DNA of 64,000 nt from CAXMST01 sp963793415 (GTDB lineage Bacteria; Actinomycetota; Thermoleophilia; Solirubrobacterales; 70-9), in the NCBI GenBank assembly GCA_963793415.1, contig CAWCAC010000002.1:3100001-3164000 (forward strand). Direction: 5' to 3'. Positions 8,488-18,376 of this stretch are shown one piece after another. The translations under genes and the position numbers were made by a program. How positions within the stretch are numbered: position 1 is the first letter of the stretch; every line of letters starts with the position of its first letter. The notes below the pieces were generated by a model. The model saw nothing but the letters and a program-made list of their open reading frames with translations, ran no database searches and had not been told where the DNA came from.

Positions 8488-8916
8488 TCAGCCTCCTGTC
8501 GATCGCGATCCCGGGGCAGCCACGGGCGGCGGCGCCTCACCGGAATCATCCTGCACGTCTATCGAGTCCACCAGCAGCTCGTTCCCCGCCAGCACCTCGG
8601 CGCCCGCGGCGCTGCAGGCCGGGCAGCGGAAGCGGGGCAGCACGATCAGCTCATCCTCGTCGAGGGCCGGGCGCGGAGCGGGGTCCCACTCCTGACCGCA
8701 GGAGCGGCAGCGCATCAGCGCCGCGACCGGTTCGATCTCGAGCCGGGCCTGCTCGCAGAGCGTGTCGCGGGTGACGACGTCGAAGTAGAAGCTGAGCGAC
8801 TCCTCGACGACCTGGCGCAGTGCCCCGACGCGGAGATAGACGACGCTGACGGGGCGCCCGCGCGCGTGCCGAATCGCGGTGTCGACGATCGCCGATGCGA
8901 CGGAGAGCTCATGCAT
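8488..8916 (-). CDS. hypA: Nickel metallochaperone HypA
   Basis: 142 residues. Nickel is bound by the N-terminal MHE motif, seen right at the start chosen (ATG 8916, overlapping the protease stop by 8 bases); an upstream in-frame start would bury this motif and was rejected. The structural zinc site is made by CRSC and CPAC pairs. Compared with the usual length of about 115 residues there is an insertion between the two CxxC pairs (DPAPRPALDEDELIVLPRF) and a Pro-rich C-terminal tail. Partners: HypB (next gene) and the large subunit. Confidence 0.95.
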   Translation of the reverse strand: MHELSVASAIVDTAIRHARGRPVSVVYLRVGALRQVVEESLSFYFDVVTRDTLCEQARLEIEPVAALMRCRSCGQEWDPAPRPALDEDELIVLPRFRCPACSAAGAEVLAGNELLVDSIDVQDDSGEAPPPVAAPGSRSTGG

Positions 8917-9430
8917 CGGCGTAGGCCTCGTCGGTGAGCAGTTCGGCGACCGTCTCACGCACCACCCGCGCCGCGCGCTCGACCGCGCCGGTGACCTCGG
9001 CCGACATCTCGAGCCCCATCTCCTCGACCGTGGCCGGCTCGCAGGCGACGATCCGGACCCGCCCCGGCCAGCCCCCGACCGCCTTGACGAAGCGCAGCAC
9101 GGTCTCGGGGTCCATGCCGTGCGGGCTCAGCATCTCGCCGTCGGCGATCGGCTCGAGATCGTCGGGCTCGGCGTCCATCACGTACAGGGTCCCCGGCTCG
9201 CCGCCCTGACGGCTGACGTCGATCAGGATCAGAGCGTCGTAACCGCGCATCACCTCGTAGGCGAGGTCGAGGCCCCCGGTCCCGAAGTCGAAGACCGCGG
9301 CCTCGTCCGGCAGCGTCCCCTCGAGCCGCTCGGCGACCTTGCCGCCGAACGCATCGTCCTTCATCCAGGCGTTGCCGATCCCGGCGACGAGGATCCGCTT
9401 TCGCGACTGGGGGTCGGGCTTCGGTTCCAT
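8909..9430 (-). CDS. Hydrogenase maturation protease (HycI/HupD/HyaD family)
   Basis: 173-residue endopeptidase that removes the C-terminal tail of the large subunit once nickel is in place. Family features: RILVAGIGNAWMKDDAFGGKVAERL at the N terminus (the Asp in KDDAFG is the first nickel-sensing ligand; split here: VAGIGNAWMKDD then AFGG), VFDFGTGGLDLAYEV, ALILIDVSRQGGEPG with the second Asp, and SPHGMDPETVL with the His ligand. The ATG at 9430 overlaps the stop of the upstream accessory gene by one base. The target tail is predicted to be the last 19 residues after His575 of the reconstructed large subunit. Confidence 0.93.
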   Translation of the reverse strand: MEPKPDPQSRKRILVAGIGNAWMKDDAFGGKVAERLEGTLPDEAAVFDFGTGGLDLAYEVMRGYDALILIDVSRQGGEPGTLYVMDAEPDDLEPIADGEMLSPHGMDPETVLRFVKAVGGWPGRVRIVACEPATVEEMGLEMSAEVTGAVERAARVVRETVAELLTDEAYADA

Positions 9431-10716
9431 CAGGCCTCCTCGACCTCGTCCGCAAAGAAGAACAGGTAACGGCCTGCGTCCCGCAGTATCTCCGACATCG
9501 GATCGGCGTCGACGGTGACGCCGAGATAGGCACGGCCGTCGTAGTCGAGGTAGATGCGGCGGATCGTCGCGGGCTGGCCGTCGAGCATCTTGTCGTAGGG
9601 ATCGCCGTCGGTCCCGGGACGGAGGACGACCTTGCCGCCGCGCTCGAAGCGGCGACCGGCAACGACGACGCTGCGCTCGCCGGGAACGTCCGCCGGATCG
9701 AAGCCGGTCGGCGGCTGCGAGCGCTCCGCGCCGGGATCGGCGGCGACGCCGGGCTCCCTCCACTCGGGGAAGTCCGGCTCCGACCGCTCCGGAGCGGTCG
9801 GACCCATGACGCCGTGCATGCTCAGCAACTCCTCCGGCGTCGTCGCCTCGACCCGCTCGATCATCTCCGTCACCGCGGGATCTCCCGCGGCCTCGATCTC
9901 GGCCCGCTCGGCGTCGCTCAAGACCTGGACGTGGAGCGTCAGCGCCTCCTCGATCTCGGTGTTGTCGAACATGTTCGCGTTGCTCTGCGCCGCGATCCGG
10001 GGATGGTCGGGAAGCAGGATCGCCGCCCCGAGCACGGCACTGTCGTCTGCCGCCGCGAGCACCGGCCAGGAGTTGACGTTCTCGCATGCCTGCACGCGGG
10101 CCCCGACCTCCCCGTCGTTCTCGAGCGGCGAGACGAAGCGGCCGGCCTCGGAGCCGCCGGCGATCCCGATCAGTACGTGGGTCGAGAGCAGCGAGCATCG
10201 CAGCGCGGCCGCCCGGTCCATCTCTCCGGCGACGGCGTGCGGCAGCGGAGTCTCGTTCTCGGCCCGGGCACGGATCCGATAGCTGCCGTCCTCGAGCGGA
10301 TCGGCGGAGACGACGAGGCGCCCGCCGACGACCTCGCCGCCGGCCTCGAGGCGCTCGCCCGTGGTCACGCCGAGCTCCGCCTCAGGCTCGAAGGCGAAGC
10401 TCACGGAGCGAGGGGCTGAGACGAGCTCAGCGACGGTCGCGGCCAGCTCGACCCGGCGCCTCACAGCAGCGTGGCGACTGCCGGAGGCCTGCAGGAAGAC
10501 CGTCGCGACCTCGACCCGAGCCGCGGCCCGGGTCAGCGCCACGCACTCGATCTGCACGTGGTCGAAGGTCGTCGTCCGCTGCGCGGCGTAGGCCGGCGGG
10601 TAGACGATCCCGAACGGCGTCGGCGTCGCGTTCTTGACCGCTCCTGCCGTGTAGGGGTACAGCGCGTAGCCCTCGAACAGGAGCGAGTCGGCGAGCCGCT
10701 CGGCGGTCTCGTTCAC
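9430..10716 (-). CDS. Hydrogenase-operon accessory protein of unknown function (428 residues)
   Basis: No family name that I can assign with certainty. Start is the GTG at 10716, which overlaps the upstream stop by four bases (GTGA); the open frame extends further but only through that overlap. The protein is soluble, without signal peptide or cysteine motif. Notable blocks: LLFEGYALYPYTAGAVKNATPTPFGIVYPP at the N terminus (quoted in parts: LLFEGYALYPYT, AVKNATPTPFGIVYPP), STHVLIGIAGGSEAGRFVSP, ENVNSWPVLA, DHPRIAAQSNANMFDNTEIEEAL, and a C-terminal domain with RRFERGGKVVLRP and YDKMLDGQPATI. Lodged between the 224-residue accessory gene and the maturation protease, so probably an assembly or electron-transfer helper of the actinobacterial hydrogenase. 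Confidence 0.8.
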   Translation of the reverse strand: MNETAERLADSLLFEGYALYPYTAGAVKNATPTPFGIVYPPAYAAQRTTTFDHVQIECVALTRAAARVEVATVFLQASGSRHAAVRRRVELAATVAELVSAPRSVSFAFEPEAELGVTTGERLEAGGEVVGGRLVVSADPLEDGSYRIRARAENETPLPHAVAGEMDRAAALRCSLLSTHVLIGIAGGSEAGRFVSPLENDGEVGARVQACENVNSWPVLAAADDSAVLGAAILLPDHPRIAAQSNANMFDNTEIEEALTLHVQVLSDAERAEIEAAGDPAVTEMIERVEATTPEELLSMHGVMGPTAPERSEPDFPEWREPGVAADPGAERSQPPTGFDPADVPGERSVVVAGRRFERGGKVVLRPGTDGDPYDKMLDGQPATIRRIYLDYDGRAYLGVTVDADPMSEILRDAGRYLFFFADEVEEA

Positions 10717-11387
10717 GGGCCTGCCCCCTGCGTCCCGGTTCGGCTCTGGGCGATCAGGGCGCGGATCGCGGCGTCGGTGGTCGGCGCGCCGGTCGCCGCC
10801 TTGAGTCGGCTCAGCTCGTGCAGGGTCTCCTCCTCGACCCTCAGCCAGGCGCCGCCCGGATAGTGGCCGTCGATCATCCGCCGCCATGTCGCGACGGGCA
10901 GATCGAAGCGCGCCGAGCGGTCCCAGGCGAGCGGCATCACCTGCAGGCTGCCCTGCTCGCCGAGGTAGTAGACGGTGCCGTTGAAGTGCATCTGCAGCGG
11001 GTAGGCGCCATTGCCGATCCCGCCGAAGTACTTGGTCACCGCGACCTCGTGGTCGTAGGTGCACTCGACGTCGACGTCGATCAGGCCGCTGCGCTCGAAC
11101 GGCCCGACGACGGTCGAGACCTGCGTCCAGCGGAACGATCCGGTGGTCGATCCCCAGCGCTCGGGCTCGCCGAACAGCTCGACCAGCCGCTCGCGGTCGG
11201 CGGGCGCGTAGTCGCGCCGGCCGGGCTCGATCGTGACCAGGACCGAGAGCACGATGAACTGGACCGGAACGCCGGAGTCGTCCTCGACGCCGAGCCGGAA
11301 CCGCAGCGTCGGCGCCGAGCTGCGCGGCACCGGCTCGGCGCCGAGCACGGTGAAGGCGGGATCGGGCCGCGGGGCCGGGTCAGCCAT
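10713..11387 (-). CDS. Hydrogenase-operon accessory protein (DUF6084-like), 224 residues
   Basis: Conserved-looking soluble protein, beta-rich, of unknown function. Features: RFRLGVEDDSGVPVQFIVLSVLVTIEPGRRDY (in parts: PVQFIVLSVLVTIEP), WTQVSTVVGPF, DVECTYDHEVAVTKYF, GAYPLQMHFNGTVYYLG. I believe this matches the family called DUF6084 found in actinobacterial hydrogenase loci, but I could not check. Overlaps both neighbours (8 bases upstream, 4 downstream), so it is translationally coupled within the operon. No metal-binding motif is visible. Confidence 0.8.
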   Translation of the reverse strand: MADPAPRPDPAFTVLGAEPVPRSSAPTLRFRLGVEDDSGVPVQFIVLSVLVTIEPGRRDYAPADRERLVELFGEPERWGSTTGSFRWTQVSTVVGPFERSGLIDVDVECTYDHEVAVTKYFGGIGNGAYPLQMHFNGTVYYLGEQGSLQVMPLAWDRSARFDLPVATWRRMIDGHYPGGAWLRVEEETLHELSRLKAATGAPTTDAAIRALIAQSRTGTQGAGP

Positions 11388-12108
11388 CGGCGCTCACCGC
11401 CGGCGGGTCGGCCGACCCGAGACCCCTCGGGCTGCGTCGCTCGAGCTCGGCGAAGAAGCGCTCGATCGCCCGCGCCGGGCCGGAGCCGCCGGAGATCCCC
11501 TCCCAACTCACCTTGATCATGCCGACGAGCTTGTAGCACTCGTCGATCGGCGCGATCACGAACCGGTGCGGGTCGCAGATGCGGTCGACGACGAGCGCCT
11601 CGCAGTCGGGCTCGAGACTCGCCAGCGCCGGGTTCAGGTCCTGCAGCCGCGAGAAGGCGTCGGCGTCGATCTCCGACTCCGTCGCGCCGGCCGGGCTCGG
11701 GTAGAAGGCGACCACGCGCGAGCCGCTGGCCCCGTCAGTCGTCGCGGTCGTGCGCATGAAGAAGGCGAGTCCGATCGGGACTCCGAAAGAGGCCCAGGCG
11801 GCATCCGGCATCTCGAAGTCGTCGAACCAGGCGACGCGGACGCCGGCCGGGCGGTAGGCGGCCTCGCCCGAGCGCATCGACCAGCAGGTCTCGCAGGCGC
11901 AGATCATCCGGCGCTGGTCGAGCTCGAGCAGATGGCGGTGATCGGCGGGCAGTCCGGCGCCGCAGAGCTCGCAGTGCTCGTCGCTCGCAGCCGCGGCACC
12001 GGCCCCCGGCAACGCCTGCGTGGTCGGTGGCGGCGATCCGCGCCTGCCGCGGCCACTCAGCCCCCGCAGGGTGCCGACCAGCGCCGCGCGATCCTGCGGC
12101 GAGCTCAT
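11380..12108 (-). CDS. Hydrogenase-operon accessory protein with CxxC zinc-knuckle (DUF5947-like), 242 residues
   Basis: Contains CELCGAGL followed about 24 residues later by CACETC, a probable four-Cys metal site, then a domain with RVAWFDDFEMPDAAWASFGVPIGLAFF, (quoted parts: WFDDFEMPDAAW, FGVPIGLAFFMR), VVAFYPSPAGATES and ALVVDRICDPHRFVIAPIDECYKLVG. From memory this resembles DUF5947, a family linked to high-affinity hydrogenases; this is unverified. N-terminal 40 residues are Pro/Ala-rich and probably disordered. Overlaps the Nfu/Rieske gene by four bases and the 224-residue gene by eight. Likely a metal-dependent assembly factor. Confidence 0.8.
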   Translation of the reverse strand: MSSPQDRAALVGTLRGLSGRGRRGSPPPTTQALPGAGAAAASDEHCELCGAGLPADHRHLLELDQRRMICACETCWSMRSGEAAYRPAGVRVAWFDDFEMPDAAWASFGVPIGLAFFMRTTATTDGASGSRVVAFYPSPAGATESEIDADAFSRLQDLNPALASLEPDCEALVVDRICDPHRFVIAPIDECYKLVGMIKVSWEGISGGSGPARAIERFFAELERRSPRGLGSADPPAVSADG

Positions 12109-13067
12109 CCGGGCAGCGCGATCCGGATCGCGCCGTTGGAGGCGAGCAGGGGCACGGGATCGAGCTGCAGGCTGTCGTCGTCGAGCGAGCGACCGGCCCG
12201 TGGCAGGTAGTAACGACGGCCGCAGCCGGAGCAGCAGAGCACCCCTTCGACGAGGGTGCTCCCCCCGAGCGCGTCGCCGCAGTCCTTGCAGCGGTCGATG
12301 TAGGCGAGCAGCGAGCCTTCGACGTTCGCGACCAACAGCTCACGGCCGGCCACCGCGGTGGTCCGCAGCGCGCCCTCCTCGAGGTCGGCGAGGCCCGATG
12401 CGGGGAACCAGGACGGCAGGCCCTCGGCGCCCGCCCCGGTCGCGACCGACGGCGAGGCGCCGTTGCCGCTCCCGTTCCCGTTGCCGCCGGCGGACTGGAG
12501 CACGGGAAGCTCGGTTGCCCCCTCCCCGAGTCCAGTCGTCACAGCGGCGTCGGCGCCCTCCACCACGATCCCCTCCAGATCCGGAGCGTGCTCGTCGAGC
12601 GCCTGCTGGATCGCGAGCTCGAGGGTCGCCGACGACGCGGGGCAGCCGTCGCAGCTGCCCGCAAGCCGGATCCGCGCCACCCCGTCCACCCCGACCCCGA
12701 GCAGCTCGACGTTGCCGCCGTGCGACTCCATGTAGGGCCGGACGCTGTCGAGCGCCTCCTCGACACGTTGGTCGAGCGGCACCGGATAGAGGTCGTGGAT
12801 CAGCATCAGGCTGGCGACGACGCCGTCGGAGGCGAGCGCCTCGCGGGCCGGCGCGGTCGCCTCACCGGCGGCCTCGAGCGTCTCGAAGATGCGGGTCAGT
12901 CCCTCGCCGTAGAGGTCGAGGACGATCCCGATCAGCTCCTCCGTCCGCGCCCGGGCAACCGGGTCGGCAATCCCTTCGAGCTCGTCGCTGAGCTGACGGA
13001 AGCGCTCGACGAGCGCCTCCGGCGGCGGGCCGTGACCGCCGGCGTGATCTGCGGCTCCGGCTTCCAA
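12105..13067 (-). CDS. NifU C-terminal (Nfu) domain fused to a Rieske-like domain with all-Cys ligands
   Basis: 320 residues. Helical N-terminal region (1-90), Nfu domain (about 95-165; VRPYMESHGGNVELL and SCDGCPASSATLE with the Fe-S scaffold CxxC), a Gly/Asn-rich linker (about 180-215), then a domain laid out like a Rieske protein (about 215-320). In the Rieske positions the sequence reads RCKDCGDALGG and CSGCGRRYYLP, so the His ligands of the C-x-H / C-x2-H pattern are replaced and four Cys remain. It follows the large subunit by 4 bases, starting at a TTG (13067); the frame is closed just upstream, so no ATG alternative exists. Mycobacterial relatives (HucE/HhyE) are known to be needed for hydrogenase activity, which suggests an electron-transfer or cluster-delivery partner. 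Confidence 0.88.
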   Translation of the reverse strand: MEAGAADHAGGHGPPPEALVERFRQLSDELEGIADPVARARTEELIGIVLDLYGEGLTRIFETLEAAGEATAPAREALASDGVVASLMLIHDLYPVPLDQRVEEALDSVRPYMESHGGNVELLGVGVDGVARIRLAGSCDGCPASSATLELAIQQALDEHAPDLEGIVVEGADAAVTTGLGEGATELPVLQSAGGNGNGSGNGASPSVATGAGAEGLPSWFPASGLADLEEGALRTTAVAGRELLVANVEGSLLAYIDRCKDCGDALGGSTLVEGVLCCSGCGRRYYLPRAGRSLDDDSLQLDPVPLLASNGAIRIALPG

Positions 13068-13071
13068 CTGC

Positions 13072-14862
13072 TCAGCTCATCCCGGTCGGCGTGTGCATCA
13101 CCTTCCGGACCCGGCCGGCGCCGTTGTACATGTGCACTCCGCACGGCAGGCAAGGATCGAACGAGCGCACAGCGCGCATGATGTCGACGCCCTTGAAGTT
13201 CTCCGGGCCGTTCTCCTCGAAGATCGGCGTGTTCTGCGACCGCGTCCTCGTACGGGCCCGGAGTGCCGAACGTGTCGCGCACGCTGGCGTTCCACGGCGT
13301 CGGCGGGTAGGGCTGATAGTTGGCGATCTTGCCCTCCTCGATCACCATGTGGTGGCGAGAGCACGCCGCGCGCCGCCTCGTGGAAGCCGCAGCTGACGGC
13401 GCTGTCGGGAACCGTGAAGTCGGCCCACGACTTGGTCCGGCCCGCCCGCACCTCCGCAAAGGCGCGCTCGAGGCAGTGCAGCCCGACCAGCGCCGAGTAG
13501 GCCTGGTGGTAGGTCCGGGCCCGGTCGCGCTCGATCGCGTTCGACTTCTCCGGCACCTTCCACTCGAGCTCCATCTCGGGCGAGTCGGGCGGTCTTCGGC
13601 AGAACCATCTGGATGCTGTGGCCCGTCGCCTTGCAGTAGCCGAAGTCGACGAGGCCGGCCTTCGCCGTCACCCACTGGCGCGCGAACGGGCCGCCGCCGG
13701 TGTCGCAGGCGACGTAGGCGTCGTTGCGCTTGTCGTACATGCGCGGGCTCACAACCCAGCTGTACTTGTCGGCGAAGTCGCGCTTCTGCGGCTTCGGCAG
13801 CGTCACCTTGTTCCAGGGGTGGCGCGGATCGACGTCGTTGCCGAGCGGGTCCTTGGTCACGAACGGCGCCTGGCTCTCCGTCCAGTCGTCGAAGTAGGAG
13901 GAGCCGAGCAGGATCCGGATGCGCGAGGTTGATCTCGACCAGGTCCGTCGTGATCAGCTCACCGTCGAAGACGAGACCCGGCGTGATGTAGCGCTTGTTG
14001 CCCCAATCGTTCATGTTCGCGTACGAGTAGTCGACGTAGTCGGGATCGTCGAACGAGCCCCAGCAGACCAGATTCGTGTCCCGGTAGCCGACCATGTCGT
14101 AACCCGGCAGCTCCTGCAGGAAGAAGTCGTACAGGTCGTCGTGCATCGGCACCGTCCGCTTGCAGTACTCGAAGTACCGCATCAGCCGCACGTAGTAGTC
14201 GGTCAGCGTCTGGTGGGTGATCTGCGCGCTGCAGCCGCCTGGCAGGATCGTCGACGGGTGCGTGTGCCGGCCTCCGAACAGGCAGTACATCTCGCGCGTG
14301 TAGCGCGCCACCTGCAGGGTCTCCAGGTAGAAGTCCCCCGTGAACGGGTTCAGTGCCGCGCATGATGTCGGCGATCGTCCGGTAGCCGTGGATGTCCGAG
14401 TGCGGGGCCGAGGTCTGCTCCGCCTTCTGCAGCAGCGACGGGTTCGTCTCCTTGACCATCTGCTCGCAGAAGTCGACGTTGCACATGCAGTCGTTGTAGA
14501 TCGCGTGGTCGAACATGTAGTCCGCGGTCTCGGCCAGGTTGAAGGCGAGGTCGCCGAGCGGCGGCGGCTTCACCCCGTACGCCATGTTCTGGTTGAGGCA
14601 GCTGCAGGTGCAGTGATTGTCGCCGCAGATGCCGCAGATCCGGCTCGTGATGAAGTGCGCGTCACGAGGGTCGATGCCCTTCATGAAGATGTCGAACCCC
14701 CTGAAGATCATCGACGTGCGAGTAGCACTTGTTGACGGTCTGGTTGCTGAAGTCGATCTCGGTGTGGATCCCGAGGCTGCCGACGATCCGGGTGATCGGA
14801 TCCCACGACATCTCCTTCACCATCACGTTCTGATCGGGGCGCGGTGTCTCTGTGGTGGCCAT
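13072..14862 (-). pseudogene. hhyL: Group 1h [NiFe]-hydrogenase large subunit, interrupted by six +1 shifts
   Basis: Catalytic subunit of an actinobacterial-type uptake hydrogenase. No single frame reads through it. Joining frames at six points gives a 594-residue protein of normal length. Extra single bases lie at or next to 14712, 14356-14357, 13921-13924, 13587-13590, 13354-13356 and 13237. Each shift is +1 and each restored segment is fully conserved: VKEMSWDPITRIVGSLGIH at the start, RICGICGDNH (Cys76, Cys79, His83), IADIMR, MYCLFGGRHTHPSTI, PMHDDLYDFF, ACDTGGGPFARQW, ATGHSIQMVLPKT, YHPYPPTPWNAS-like QPYPPTPWNASVRD and the C-terminal DPCLPCGVH (Cys569, Cys572, His575) with a 19-residue cleavable tail. 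Flanking genes have no such shifts. Whether this is decay, sequence error or recoding is open (see findings). Confidence 0.9.
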
Positions 14863-14922
14863 CTCTCTTCTCTCCTCCTGATCCCTGCTCCGTGTAGTCG
14901 TCCGCCGTCTCGCCGCCGCCGG

Positions 14923-16008
<1,086 letters not shown>

Positions 16009-16078
16009 GTCAACTCTCCTATCCGGGCGGTTCGGGCCCGGGTGTCCGCGTCGGTGTTTTTCGGGGCAGGAAGCTCAT

Positions 16079-17260
16079 TCAGCAGATCCTCGGCAGGGGG
16101 TCGCCGGCGAGAAGGTCCATGACGCGCTTGCCGCCGAAGGCGGTCTCGACCAGGACCATCCCCGGCGGCTCGGTCTTGACCTCGCCGATCAGGGCGGCGC
16201 CCTCCGACCCGGGAACCGCTTGCAGGGCCGCGAGCGCGGCGTCGGCGGACTCGGGCGCGACGAAAGCGACGAGGCGGCCCTCGTTGGCGACGTACATCGG
16301 GTCGATCCCGAGGATCTCGGCCGCCCCGGCGACATCGGGCCGGACAGGGACGTCGCCCTCGCGGGCGACGATCGCGACGCCGCTGGCGCGAGCGAGCTCG
16401 TTGAGCACGGTGGCGACGCCGCCGCGGGTCGCGTCGCGCATGCACCGCAGATCGGCCCCGGCCGCCTCCAGCAGCGCCTCCGCGGCCGTCCACAGCGGCT
16501 GCGTGTCGGAGACGATGTCGGCGTCTAGCTCGAACTCGTTGCGGGCGAGCATGATCGCCGTCCCGTGCTCGCCGATCGGGCCGGAGACGAGTACCGCGTC
16601 GCCGGGGCGCAGGGCACCCGGGCTCAGCGCTGCCCGCGGATCGACGACGCCGACGCCGGTCGTGTTGACGTACATGCGGTCGGCGTGGCCGCGCTCGACA
16701 ACCTTGGTGTCACCGGCGACAACTTCGACGCCCGCGGCCTCAGCCGCCGCCGCGATCGCCTCGACCTCGGCCTTCAACTCCTCGGCCGGCAGGCCCTCCT
16801 CGAGGATCAGCCCGACCGTGATCGCCAGCGGCCTGGCGCCGGCGACGGCGAGGTCGTTGACGGTGCCGTTGACGGCGAGCTCGCCGATCGAGCCGCCCGG
16901 GAAACGGATCGGCTTGACGACGAAGCTGTCGGTCGTGACGCAGAGGGATACCCCCGGCACCTCCTCCGCTTCGCGTCCGGGGGCGCCGGCTGCGCCCCGG
17001 TCGGCCGCCGGCAGCCGGACGAAGCCCGCGTCGGCCATCTCGGCGAGGCCGGTGCCCTCCGGATCGAAGGCCGGCACGAGCAGCCCCTCGATCAGCGACT
17101 GTGTCGCCTTGCCGCCGGCGCCGTGGGCCATCGTCACCCGCTCGGACTTGAACTTCGGGCGCTTCGCCCGGGTCGTCTCGATGATCTCGAGGATCCGCTG
17201 CTCGCGGTCGCTGACCGGATCCTCGGCGCGTGTGCTCGGCCCGGGCGGCGGCGAGCTCAC
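16079..17260 (-). CDS. hypE: Hydrogenase maturation protein HypE
   Basis: 393 residues. Accepts the carbamoyl group from HypF on its C-terminal cysteine and dehydrates it with ATP to a thiocyanate. The essential C-terminal PRIC-COOH is present exactly at the end. PurM/AIR-synthase fold: MAHGAGGKATQSLIE near residue 45, TTDSFVVKPIRFPGGSIG, VNGTVNDLAVAGARPLAIT, EVVAGDTKVVERGHADRMYV and DATRGGVATVLNEL. GTG start at 17260, directly adjoining the hypD stop. The N terminus is about 35 residues longer than E. coli HypE. An Ala/Gly/Arg insertion (about 84-97) interrupts the first domain. Confidence 0.97.
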   Translation of the reverse strand: MSSPPPGPSTRAEDPVSDREQRILEIIETTRAKRPKFKSERVTMAHGAGGKATQSLIEGLLVPAFDPEGTGLAEMADAGFVRLPAADRGAAGAPGREAEEVPGVSLCVTTDSFVVKPIRFPGGSIGELAVNGTVNDLAVAGARPLAITVGLILEEGLPAEELKAEVEAIAAAAEAAGVEVVAGDTKVVERGHADRMYVNTTGVGVVDPRAALSPGALRPGDAVLVSGPIGEHGTAIMLARNEFELDADIVSDTQPLWTAAEALLEAAGADLRCMRDATRGGVATVLNELARASGVAIVAREGDVPVRPDVAGAAEILGIDPMYVANEGRLVAFVAPESADAALAALQAVPGSEGAALIGEVKTEPPGMVLVETAFGGKRVMDLLAGDPLPRIC

Positions 17261-18376
17261 TCAGACCACCTCCCGCTCGCGCGCGAACCGGCCGTAGTTG
17301 TAGTAGGCCGCGCAGGCGCCTTCGGGCGAGACCATGCAGGTGCCGATCGCGTGCTCGGGCGTGCAGGCGGTGCCGAAGACCTTGCACTCCCAGGGCTTGA
17401 TCACGCCCTTCAGCACCTCGCCGCACTGACACGCCTTCGGGTCGGCGACGCGGACGCCCGGCGTCTCGTAGACCTGCTCGGCGTCGAACTCCGCATAGTC
17501 CGGTGACAGCCGCAGAGCACTCTGGGAGATGAATCCGAGGCCGCGCCACTCGAAGTGCGGCCGCAGCTCGAAGACCTCCGACATCACCTTCAGCGCGGCC
17601 GGGTTGCCGTCGTAGGGAACGACGCGGCCGTACTGGTTCTCGACCTCGCAGCGGCGCTCGGCCAGCTGCCGCAGGATCATCTCGATGCTCTGGAGGATGT
17701 CGAGCGGCTCGAAGCCGGAGGTGACCAGCGGCTTGCCGTAGTCGGCGGGGATGAACTCGAAGGGGCGGGCGCCGACCACCGTCGAGACGTGGCCGGGTCC
17801 GATGAAGCCGTCGAGCCGCAGGTCCGGCGACTCGAGCAACGCCCGCAGCGGCGGCACGATCGTCACGTGGTTGCAGACGCAGAGGAAGTTGGTGATGTTC
17901 TCGGCTCGCGCGCGCTTCAGGGTCAGGGCGGTCGAGGGCGCTGTCGTCTCGAACCCGATCGCGAAGAAGACGACGGTGCGGTCCGGGTTCGTCTTCGCAA
18001 TACGCAGCGCGTCGAGCGGCGAATAGACCATGCGGATGTCGGCACCGTCGGCCTTCGCCTCGCCGAAGCTCTGCTCCGAGCCCGGCACTCGCATCATGTC
18101 GCCGAAGCAGGTGAAGATCACCTCGTCGTTGCGGGCGATCGCGATGCCGTCGTCGACGCGGCCCATCGGGATCACGCAGACAGGGCAGCCGGGCCCGTGC
18201 ACGAGCTCGACGTTCTCTGGGAGCAGGTCATCGATCCCGTAGCGGTAGATCGAGTGGGTGTGGCCGCCGCAGACCTCCATCAGCTTGTAGTCGCGGCCCG
18301 GCTCGACGAGGCCGAGGATCTTGCCTGCCAGGGCCCTGCCGAGCTCGGGGTCGCGGTACTCGTCGACGTACTTCAT
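17261..18376 (-). CDS. hypD: Hydrogenase maturation protein HypD
   Basis: 371 residues, normal length. Scaffold Fe-S protein on which, with HypC, the Fe(CN)2CO unit is put together. Typical motifs: MEVCGGHTHSIYRYG (Fe-binding Cys), VHGPGCPVCVIPMGRVD (redox pair), FFAIGFETTAPSTALTL, and the C-terminal [4Fe-4S] ligands in CQCGEVLKGVIKPWEC and GTACTPEHAIGTCMVSPEGAC. Start ATG at 18376 overlaps the stop of the second hypC-like gene by four bases, stop adjoins the GTG of hypE. No anomalies. Confidence 0.98.
   Translation of the reverse strand: MKYVDEYRDPELGRALAGKILGLVEPGRDYKLMEVCGGHTHSIYRYGIDDLLPENVELVHGPGCPVCVIPMGRVDDGIAIARNDEVIFTCFGDMMRVPGSEQSFGEAKADGADIRMVYSPLDALRIAKTNPDRTVVFFAIGFETTAPSTALTLKRARAENITNFLCVCNHVTIVPPLRALLESPDLRLDGFIGPGHVSTVVGARPFEFIPADYGKPLVTSGFEPLDILQSIEMILRQLAERRCEVENQYGRVVPYDGNPAALKVMSEVFELRPHFEWRGLGFISQSALRLSPDYAEFDAEQVYETPGVRVADPKACQCGEVLKGVIKPWECKVFGTACTPEHAIGTCMVSPEGACAAYYNYGRFAREREVV

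Noticed and set aside
12932..14311. A continuous 459-codon frame through the large-subunit region
   Set aside because: Only parts of it are hydrogenase sequence; the rest is out-of-frame translation between shift sites, so it is not a gene of its own.
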